The notes beneath the pieces were generated by a model that had not been told where the DNA came from, searched no databases, and saw only the letters and a list, made by a program, of their open reading frames with translations. This document shows positions 16,304-22,696 of a DNA stretch of 25,037 nt, one piece after another (positions within the stretch are counted from its first letter, which is position 1; every line of letters starts with the position of its first letter). The translations under genes and the position numbers were made by a program. The DNA comes from Flavobacteriales bacterium UBA7382 (GTDB taxonomy: Bacteria; Bacteroidota; Bacteroidia; Flavobacteriales_D; Sanyastnellaceae): contig DKNS01000003.1 in NCBI GenBank assembly GCA_002469765.1, positions 2,741 to 27,777 on the forward strand, written 5' to 3'.

Positions 16304-17716
16304 TTATTTCAATGTGCTCGGGCAGACAAGATCAGAGGTGGGGATGGAGGTGGATTCAATGGCCTTGAATCCGCCCAACACGTCGATGCCGTTGTGGTAT
16401 CCACGGGCCTTGAGCATGGAGTGCGCAATGACGCTTCGATACCCACCAGCGCAGTGAATGTAAAACAGCTTGTCCTGAGGAATGCGTTCGAGGTGGTTGC
16501 CCAAAAATTCCAACGATGCGTGCGCTGCACCCTCCACGTGGGAGGCGTTGTACTCGCCGTCCTTTCTCACATCGACCACGCAGGTGTCGGGGTGGTTTTC
16601 CAACACGTGTTCAAACGCATCGGCATCCACGGTTTCAATGTGGTCGGTGTCCTTGCCTGCTGCCACCCACGCTTCCACGGCTCCTTCGAGGTGGCCAAGG
16701 ACGTTGTCAAATCCCACGCGGGAGAGGCGTGTGATGGCCTCTTCGATTTGGCCGTCGTTGGCGATGAGCAAAATGGGTTGCTTGACGTCGACAATCACCG
16801 CGCCGACCCATGGGGCAAATCCGCCATGGAGGCCAATGAAAGTTGACCTTGGAACATGGCGCTCGATGAATTCATGGGTGGGCCTGACGTCCAGCACCAC
16901 CGCTGAAGTTTCATTCGCCGCGGCTTCGAAGGCGTCGGGGGACAACGCTCGCGTCCCGCGGGCGATCACGGCGTCGATGCTTTCGTATCCACCTTTGTTC
17001 ATCGCCACATTCAGTGGGAAGTACTCAGGAGGGGGCAAGAGCCCATCGATGACCTCATGGACGAATTCTTCCCTTGTCATGTCCTCCCGCAAGGCGTAGT
17101 TGGTCGCCTTCTGGTCGCCCAGTGTGCCAACGGTTTCCTTGCTCATGTTCTTCCCACAGGCAGATCCAGCGCCATGGCCCGGGTAGACGATTGTGTCGTC
17201 GGGAAGTGTCATGAGCTTGTCACGGAGGCTGTCGTACAAATGCCCCGCGAGGTCCTCCATGGTGAGGTCGCTTTTCTGGGCCAAATCTGGACGTCCCACA
17301 TCGCCCAAAAACAACGTATCGCCGGAGAAAATGGCATGTGGTTGACCTTGCGCATCACGCAACAAGTACGTGGTGCTTTCCATGGTGTGCCCAGGGGTGT
17401 GCAACACTTCAATTTCCACAGCGCCAAGCTTGAGGCGTTCTCCGTCAGCGGCAATGTGCGCATCGAATCCAGGGTTCGCGTTGGGGCCAAACACGATGGG
17501 GGCGCCTGTCTTCTCCGCAAGGGTCACGTGCCCGGATACGAAGTCGGCGTGAAAGTGCGTCTCGAGAACGTATTTGATGCTTGCGTCGCGACTGGCCGCC
17601 ATGTCGAGGTAGGGCTGAACCTCCCTCAGGGGGTCAACGATGGCCATTTCCCCTTGGCTCTCGATGCAATATGCACCCTGGGCAAGACAGCCGGTGTAGA
17701 TCTGTTTGACTTCCAT
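16304..17716 (-). CDS. CstB-like persulfide dioxygenase-rhodanese fusion
   Basis: A 470-residue protein with three domains. Residues 1-245 are an ETHE1-type MBL-fold non-heme iron dioxygenase: THFHADFVSGH (H54, H56, D58), TPGHT (H110), FSGDTLF (D133) and YPGHGAGSACGK (H181). Residues ~255-355 are a rhodanese-like domain whose active-site loop reads LLIANDGQIEE and has no cysteine. Residues ~360-460 are a complete rhodanese with C422 in YIHCAGGYRS. This order matches S. aureus CstB (dioxygenase, pseudo-rhodanese, active rhodanese), which oxidises persulfides and yields thiosulfate. The cytoplasmic role would be sulfide/persulfide detoxification. The ATG at 17716 is chosen over an upstream start because homology and a -7 box agree. 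The SulP gene lies 72 nt upstream on the same strand. Confidence 0.85.
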   Translation of the reverse strand: MEVKQIYTGCLAQGAYCIESQGEMAIVDPLREVQPYLDMAASRDASIKYVLETHFHADFVSGHVTLAEKTGAPIVFGPNANPGFDAHIAADGERLKLGAVEIEVLHTPGHTMESTTYLLRDAQGQPHAIFSGDTLFLGDVGRPDLAQKSDLTMEDLAGHLYDSLRDKLMTLPDDTIVYPGHGAGSACGKNMSKETVGTLGDQKATNYALREDMTREEFVHEVIDGLLPPPEYFPLNVAMNKGGYESIDAVIARGTRALSPDAFEAAANETSAVVLDVRPTHEFIERHVPRSTFIGLHGGFAPWVGAVIVDVKQPILLIANDGQIEEAITRLSRVGFDNVLGHLEGAVEAWVAAGKDTDHIETVDADAFEHVLENHPDTCVVDVRKDGEYNASHVEGAAHASLEFLGNHLERIPQDKLFYIHCAGGYRSVIAHSMLKARGYHNGIDVLGGFKAIESTSIPTSDLVCPSTLK

Positions 17717-17721
17717 GCCGG

Positions 17722-17729
17722 CAAAGGTA
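17722..17729 (-). promoter_or_regulatory. -7 box of the CstB-like gene
   Basis: TACCTTTG on the minus strand matches TAnnTTTG exactly and ends 5 nt before the ATG at 17716. A TTGG lies 15 nt upstream of it as a possible weak -33 element. The gene may thus have its own promoter besides read-through from sulP. Confidence 0.55.
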
Positions 17730-17788
17730 CAGCCTCGGTCCAACCAAGTCAGGCCACCATGGTCACACTGTCATGCAACCCAATTGGC

Positions 17789-19525
17789 TCAAGAATCGCT
17801 CGAGGGCGAGTGCTGTTGGGCCATCGCTTGGTTGCGTCGCGAGACCGATCCAGGACGCTCAAACTCGGCCAGGGCGTCGTCCACATTCAACTGGAACGTG
17901 ACACCTCCCTCGTCCAAAAACCCATCGGCCGCCAGGATGTCTCGGACGGGACCAATGGCGCCCGCCAAGCACACCTGAAGTCCGGCTCCCCGCCACTCCT
18001 TGAGCATGATTCGAAACGTCGACCGGGCACTTGCGTCGACATGGGAAATGGTGTCGGCTTGGATAACGATCAACCGAAGAGGCGCGCCTTTGCGGATCAC
18101 CCATGTTTGGAGGGTGCGCTTGAAGTGGCTTTGGTTGGCGAAGGTCAGTGCCCCGTCGTAGCGAACCACAAGCACCTCTGGCAGGATCACGGCCCTGTCG
18201 AAGCGATCCACGTTTCGGTGCACGCCGTTTACGTTGCCCAACACGGCGTGATGTGGGGTCATCAATTGACGGATCCACAGGGCCACTGCGAGGCTTACGC
18301 CCACGCCGATGCCCACAGGTAAGCTCACGAACAGGGTGACCAGGAAGGTGATGGCAAGTACGCAGGCTTCTCGTTTGTCCTGGTGCCAGAGCTTGACTGG
18401 GAATTGCGTGTCCACCAACCCCCCCACGGCCACCAACACCACGGCTGCAAGGACTGCGTTGGGAAGATGGTGAAACAAGGGAGTCAGGAGGGCCAACGTC
18501 AACGCCACCACTGTAGCTGCAATCCATGATGTGGCAGGGGTTTTGCCCCCAGATTGCTCGGTCACTGCCGTGCGGGTAAACCCTCCTGTGGTGGGGTAGC
18601 TCTGAAAGAGTGCCCCAAGCACATTGGCCATACCCAAGGCCTTGAGTTCTTGGTTGGGGTCCACCTCGTAGTCGTGTCTTTCTTCCACAGCCTTGGCCAC
18701 GCTGATGGCTTCCATGAAAGCCACCAAAGCCAGGGTCAAGGCCACGGGCAGCAGCGCGTGAACATCCGAAACGTCCCACTTGGGGAGCCCAGGGAGAGGA
18801 AGGCCACTTGGGATGTGGCCCACCACCTGGACACCTTTGGCCTCCAGCCCTGTGCCCCAAGACACCGCGACGCTGCCGAGTACAACCAACAATGAAGCAG
18901 GCACTCTGGGGGACCAGGCCTTCAGGCCCACGAGGACCCCCATGGCCAATAGCCCCGCACCCAGTGTCAGGCCATGGGTGGATGGCGCCGCTTCCACCAA
19001 GTTGCCCAACAGGAGGTGCATTTGGTTGCTGCGTTCGCAATCGACACCGCCCAGTTGAGGCAGTTGATTCAGTCCAATCAACAAGGCTGCGGCGCTGGTG
19101 AATCCGCCAATGACGGGCTTGGAAAGGAAGTGGACCATGAACCCCATGCGCAGCATGCCCATGGCCCATTGAATGAGGCCGATCATGAACGACAGCAACA
19201 ACGCCAGTTCAATGTACCGGTCCGTCCCTGCCAGGGCCAGGCCGCCAACTCCCGCGGCCACCAAGAGGCTGTCCATGGCCACTGGCCCCACCGCCAAGTG
19301 CCTCGACGTGCCCAAGAACCCGTAGACAATTTGAGGCACCAAAGCGGCGTAAAGTCCATACACCACGGGCAATCCCGCAATCGTGGCGTAGGCCATGCCT
19401 TGTGGGATGAGCATGATGCCCACAGTCACGCCCGACGGCAAGTCCCCCCGCCACTGTGCTTTGGAATAGGTGCGCAACCAATTCAAGGAAGGAATGTGAG
19501 GGAGTAGTCGCACAGGGCCAATCAA
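17789..19525 (-). CDS. SulP family inorganic anion transporter with STAS domain
   Basis: A 578-residue SLC26/SulP permease. The N-terminal block RGDLPSGVTVGIMLIPQGMA (about 28-47) followed by YATIAGLPVVYGLYAALVP is the family signature. Many hydrophobic segments run to about residue 425, including TTGGFTRTAVTEQSGGKTP near the middle. A C-terminal STAS domain (about 440-555) contains LRLIVIQADTISHVDASA. Substrates in the family include sulfate, bicarbonate and chloride; the downstream CstB-like gene favours a sulfur oxyanion here. No ATG is available: the start is the TTG at 19525 or the GTG at 19513, both 5' of the conserved block. A degenerate -7 element TACCTTG (19533-19539) lies 7 nt before the TTG. 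Confidence 0.9.
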   Translation of the reverse strand: MIGPVRLLPHIPSLNWLRTYSKAQWRGDLPSGVTVGIMLIPQGMAYATIAGLPVVYGLYAALVPQIVYGFLGTSRHLAVGPVAMDSLLVAAGVGGLALAGTDRYIELALLLSFMIGLIQWAMGMLRMGFMVHFLSKPVIGGFTSAAALLIGLNQLPQLGGVDCERSNQMHLLLGNLVEAAPSTHGLTLGAGLLAMGVLVGLKAWSPRVPASLLVVLGSVAVSWGTGLEAKGVQVVGHIPSGLPLPGLPKWDVSDVHALLPVALTLALVAFMEAISVAKAVEERHDYEVDPNQELKALGMANVLGALFQSYPTTGGFTRTAVTEQSGGKTPATSWIAATVVALTLALLTPLFHHLPNAVLAAVVLVAVGGLVDTQFPVKLWHQDKREACVLAITFLVTLFVSLPVGIGVGVSLAVALWIRQLMTPHHAVLGNVNGVHRNVDRFDRAVILPEVLVVRYDGALTFANQSHFKRTLQTWVIRKGAPLRLIVIQADTISHVDASARSTFRIMLKEWRGAGLQVCLAGAIGPVRDILAADGFLDEGGVTFQLNVDDALAEFERPGSVSRRNQAMAQQHSPSSDS

Positions 19526-19703
19526 TGGCTGACAAGGTACGAGCAGGAGAAAAAGGGGAATGTGTCTCAGGTTGCGCCGCGGTCATAAGGCGGCCATTTT
19601 GGCGGCGTTTCGATGCAGTGAAAGCACCCCTCATTTTCAAATCCACTGAGCAGCCGGGACACCACCATCTGCGAGGTATGCAGGTCGTTGTGCCAAGGTG
19701 ATG

Positions 19704-19733
19704 GTGAAGTCATGAAGTGTCGGTTGACTTCAC
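19704..19733. repeat. 9-bp inverted repeat upstream of sulP
   Basis: GTGAAGTCA (19704-19712) and TGACTTCAC (19725-19733) form a perfect inverted repeat with a 12-nt spacer that itself repeats TGAAGTG. No T-run follows on either strand, so an operator or RNA hairpin is more likely than a terminator. It lies about 180 nt before the sulP start. The rest of the 19526-19786 gap holds no gene that I can support. Confidence 0.5.
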
Positions 19734-19755
19734 AAGTTTGGCATCGACGGGGCAT

Positions 19756-19783
19756 AAAAAAAGCGAGAGTGAGACTCTCGCTT
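19756..19783 (-). terminator. Strong rho-independent terminator of the tRNA-Lys/tRNA-Leu unit
   Basis: A perfect 9-bp stem AAGCGAGAG (19761-19769) / CTCTCGCTT (19775-19783) with a 5-nt loop is followed on the minus strand by seven Ts. It begins 4 nt past the tRNA-Leu(GAG) 3' end and separates the tRNAs from the sulP upstream region. Confidence 0.9.
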
Positions 19784-19786
19784 CAG

Positions 19787-19870
19787 TGCCCAGGGTGGGA
19801 CTCGAACCCACACGCCCTAACGGACACATGGCCCTCAACCATGCCTGTCTACCAATTTCAGCACCTGGGC
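19787..19870 (-). tRNA. tRNA-Leu (anticodon GAG)
   Basis: The minus strand gives acceptor GCCCAGG/CCTGGGC, D-arm CTG...CAG with GGTAGA, anticodon stem CATGG/CCATG around loop TTGAGGG (anticodon GAG), a long variable arm and T-arm GTGGG-TTCGAGT-CCCAC. The discriminator is A and CCA is not encoded. It is 27 nt downstream of tRNA-Lys in the same transcript. Confidence 0.95.
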
Positions 19871-19897
19871 AGTGCAAGGCTTGGTGCCTTTTTGTTG

Positions 19898-19971
19898 TGA
19901 CCCGGCTGGGACTCGAACCCAGGACCCTCTCATTAAAAGTGAGATGCTCTAACCAGCTGAGCTACCAGGTC
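19898..19971 (-). tRNA. tRNA-Lys (anticodon UUU)
   Basis: The minus strand gives acceptor GACCTGG/CCGGGTC (one G-T pair), D-arm GCTC AGCTGGTTA GAGC, anticodon stem TCTCA/TGAGA around loop CTTTTAA (anticodon TTT), and T-arm CTGGG-TTCGAGT-CCCAG. It is 74 nt including the discriminator A. It is the first tRNA of a two-gene unit. Confidence 0.96.
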
Positions 19972-19992
19972 TTTTTCCTCCGTTGAGGGGGG

Positions 19993-20022
19993 CAAAGATA
20001 GTCAGTTTTTCTACCGCGCAAA
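19993..20022 (-). promoter_or_regulatory. Full -33/-7 promoter of the tRNA-Lys/tRNA-Leu unit
   Basis: On the minus strand, TTTG (20022-20019) and TATCTTTG (20000-19993) are separated by 18 nt, a complete match to the Bacteroidota primary-sigma promoter. The -7 box ends 21 nt before the tRNA-Lys 5' end. This is the best promoter in the window. Confidence 0.75.
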
Positions 20023-20120
20023 GTTTTGTGTCACAGGATATGCAACGCTCGGTTGTCTTTCAGCGATTAACTTGCACACGGCTTGGGCAAAACTTCGTCC
20101 AACCTCAACTTCAACGAAAG

Positions 20121-20540
20121 ATGACGACACGAATTTGGATGGGGTGTTTGGCTCTGATTGGATGCGCTTGGCTTGTGCCGAGCGAGGCACTAGGGCAAGG
20201 AGTGTTGGACCTCCCAGGGATGGATGCGGTTATGATGCACCACGACCTCAGCACCTCAGAATTGAATCTCACATGGATGGAGCACGTGCATGAGGCGGTG
20301 TTGGTGTCTCAGGGTTGGGTGGAATTGACGACGCCGAAAGAGGGCATTCTCGTGGAGGACCTTCATGTGCTTCGTGGACAAGACATCCCCCAGGCGCTCT
20401 TGTCCATGCACATTCAGCCGCGCCAGATGGCCGTGGCTTATCCCACTGACCACCAAACTTTTGTGGTCGTGTCCAGCCAAAGCTTCATGGACAAATGGTC
20501 TGCCCGCTACCTCGTCAACGCCCAAGCCCGATTGAAATGA
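20121..20540 (+). CDS. Small exported protein of unknown function, 139 aa
   Basis: I do not recognise this family. The first ~26 residues (MTTRIWMGCLALIGCAWLVP, then SEALGQG) form a signal peptide. The mature part is short, with VLVSQGWVELTTPKEGI and a C-terminal SFMDKWSARYLVNAQARLK, and no Cys or obvious repeat. The frame is open upstream to 19983, but the ATG at 20121 is chosen because the signal peptide starts there and the upstream codons run through the tRNA promoter. Its TGA overlaps the ATG of the next gene (ATGA, 20537-20540), which points to coupled translation with a large secreted protein. Confidence 0.7.
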   Translation: MTTRIWMGCLALIGCAWLVPSEALGQGVLDLPGMDAVMMHHDLSTSELNLTWMEHVHEAVLVSQGWVELTTPKEGILVEDLHVLRGQDIPQALLSMHIQPRQMAVAYPTDHQTFVVVSSQSFMDKWSARYLVNAQARLK

Positions 20541-22687
20541 GCACGAACATGATACAGTGGAAGTCCATGGTGGCGTGTGCGTTCCTCATGGGGGCGCTGA
20601 CAGGCCTGAAGGCTCAAATCGCCATTTCCAGCACAGACCTCATCGAAGGTTGCGGAGACGCCCTGGTGGACTCGGGCAGCAGCACGGGGCCTTACGAAGC
20701 AAATGAAAACGAGATGGTGACCCTGTGTCCCACGGCTCCGGACACCACAATTTGGATTGAGTGGAGCGTGTTTGACTTGGACGCGGCATCACAAATCACT
20801 GTCCATGACGGCGACAACACGTTGGCGCCCATCCTGGCGCAAGGCAGTGGAGACCAACTGCAGGGACTTGTCCAAATTGCTTCTGAAGCCAACCCCACTG
20901 GGTGTTTGACCATTGTCTTCACAAGTGGGCCTGTGAGCACGGGCAACTTTGCTGCGGGCATCAACTGTGGACAGCCATGTGCGGTGCCCGTGCCTGTGGT
21001 CAATGTGGAAGACCCTGCGCCTTACCGTGTTTGTCCTGGGGTGGAGGTGCCGTTTGACGGGGCCGATTCGTACCCCACAGGCGATGCCGACATCACAATG
21101 TGGTACTGGGACTGGAACGGCGACGGTGCGGTGGACGATTCCACCGACAACGGTTACGCCATTCATGTTTACGACGACCCAGGCATCCACCGGATGCAAT
21201 TGAGTCTGGTGGATGAAATAGGCTGTGAAAGCGTGCAACTGACCAACTACTTGGTTTACGTGAGCAACGATCCGGTCTGGACCATGGCGCCCTTGAGTCA
21301 AGTCGCATGCACGGGAGCGCAAGTGGACTTGTCTGTGTCGGTGGAAGGCCAGCCGTTCACGCTGGAACCCAGCGTCGACTTCGGAGGCGGGTTGTTCATC
21401 CCGGATGAACCAGGACAATGCTTTTCCAGCGAGTTGACGTTCACCCAGTTCATCCCAGGCCAAACCATCGGGTCCGCGGCCGACGCCCTCGAAAGCTTCT
21501 ACATCAACTTTGAGCACAGCTTCATGGGGGACTTGACAATCACATTTGAATGCCCCAATGGCCAAAGCATGATGGTGCACCAGCAAGGCGGCGGCAATAC
21601 GTTTTTGGGAGTTCCTGTGGACAACGACGCGGATCCAAACACCCCTGGCGAAGGGTTTGATTATTTCTGGACGCCCGACGCCACCAACGGGACGTGGGAA
21701 GAAAACACCACCGGCACACTCCTGCCTGGGGACTATGAGAGCGTCCAAACGTGGGGCAACCTGGACGGTTGTCCTTTGAACGGCGTTTGGCAAATGGAGA
21801 TTTGCGATTTGTGGGCGTCCGACAACGGGTTTGTCTTTGATTGGGCCATCCAGTTTGCGGACAGCCTGTACCCGTCGGAATTGAGTTTCACCCCCACGTT
21901 TGGGCTGGAATGCGACAGCACGTATTGGACCACGTTGGAACAGAACAGCCACATCGTGCTCGACGGGGCCTGGGATTGTGCCGACGTCGGCGTGACCATG
22001 ACGACAGCAGGCCAACATACTTACACTGCCCACGCCACAAACAACTTCGGGTGCGAATACACCCAAAATGTGGACGTGGAGTACGTGGCGTTCAGCCCAG
22101 CCATCGACGCCAACCCTGATGTGTACTGTGGTGGTCAGCCTGTGGAATTGAACGCCTTCGTGAGCGATCCGGAAGCCGGTGACTTCACAGTGGTGTGGGG
22201 CCCTGAAGAGTTCCTCTCAGACACCTTGGGCGAAACGGTTTACGCTTCAGGCATGGTGAATCCTGAATATTTTAACGTCCATGTGGTGCAGGAATTCGAC
22301 GAGTTTGGCGGGTTGTTGTGCGAAGCGGACGCAGACTTGTTGGTGGGCACTTGTGAAATCACCATCCCCAACGTGATCAGCCCATACGGCACCAACGGGT
22401 CGAACGACATGTTTCGCATCCCGGGCATCGAGACCTACGAGGACGTGGAACTTGTGATCCTCAACCGTTGGGGCAACGTGGTCTATGAAAGCGACGACTT
22501 CGGAGCGAGCTCGTTTTGGGATGCCGAGGCGGACGGCGCCACATCTGGGGTGTATTACTACAAGTTGACCATCCCTGTGGAAGACGGCCCCCTTGTGGTC
22601 ACCAGCATTGCGGGCAACGGCGTGGAGTATTACCCCGAGGAGGGCAAGCCTGTGGTGCTGGAAGGCACCGTTCAAATCGTGGACTGA
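20537..22687 (+). CDS. Large secreted T9SS protein: CUB-like, PKD, P-domain-like, gliding-motility C-terminal domain
   Basis: A 716-residue exported protein. Residues 1-26 form a signal peptide. Residues ~30-146 look CUB-like (cysteine-bounded, with ITVHDGDNTLAPILAQGSG). Residues ~160-245 are PKD-like (GADSYPTGDADITMWYWDWN). Residues ~295-445 resemble a proprotein convertase P-domain (SFYINFEHSFMGDLTITFEC, WQMEICDLWASDNG). Residues ~605-716 match the gliding-motility-associated C-terminal domain used as a T9SS signal: NVISPYGTNGSNDMFRIPG, LVILNRWGNVVYES, SGVYYYKLTI and a final EGTVQIVD. The ATG at 20537 is preferred over 20495 because it overlaps the previous stop and precedes the signal peptide. 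The likely role is a surface adhesin-type protein; no catalytic domain is seen. Confidence 0.85.
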   Translation: MSTNMIQWKSMVACAFLMGALTGLKAQIAISSTDLIEGCGDALVDSGSSTGPYEANENEMVTLCPTAPDTTIWIEWSVFDLDAASQITVHDGDNTLAPILAQGSGDQLQGLVQIASEANPTGCLTIVFTSGPVSTGNFAAGINCGQPCAVPVPVVNVEDPAPYRVCPGVEVPFDGADSYPTGDADITMWYWDWNGDGAVDDSTDNGYAIHVYDDPGIHRMQLSLVDEIGCESVQLTNYLVYVSNDPVWTMAPLSQVACTGAQVDLSVSVEGQPFTLEPSVDFGGGLFIPDEPGQCFSSELTFTQFIPGQTIGSAADALESFYINFEHSFMGDLTITFECPNGQSMMVHQQGGGNTFLGVPVDNDADPNTPGEGFDYFWTPDATNGTWEENTTGTLLPGDYESVQTWGNLDGCPLNGVWQMEICDLWASDNGFVFDWAIQFADSLYPSELSFTPTFGLECDSTYWTTLEQNSHIVLDGAWDCADVGVTMTTAGQHTYTAHATNNFGCEYTQNVDVEYVAFSPAIDANPDVYCGGQPVELNAFVSDPEAGDFTVVWGPEEFLSDTLGETVYASGMVNPEYFNVHVVQEFDEFGGLLCEADADLLVGTCEITIPNVISPYGTNGSNDMFRIPGIETYEDVELVILNRWGNVVYESDDFGASSFWDAEADGATSGVYYYKLTIPVEDGPLVVTSIAGNGVEYYPEEGKPVVLEGTVQIVD

Positions 22688-22696
22688 GTCGGGCTT

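Noticed and set aside
17057..19169. Long frames in other phases across the CstB-like and sulP genes (421 codons on plus at 17057-18322, 436 codons on minus at 17859-19169)
   Set aside because: Both overlap strongly supported genes in another frame and give low-complexity, non-family translations.
19567..19755. 62-codon minus-strand frame (or 48 codons from an inner ATG) upstream of sulP, containing CFHCIETPPKWPPYD
   Set aside because: The inner part looks faintly protein-like, but there is no promoter box at the right spacing, no known family, and the inverted repeat overlaps its 5' part. It is not strong enough to call.
20789..22066. 425-codon minus-strand frame opposite the gliding-motility-domain gene
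   Set aside because: Shadow frame produced by GC-rich codons; the plus-strand protein has clear domains and a signal peptide.
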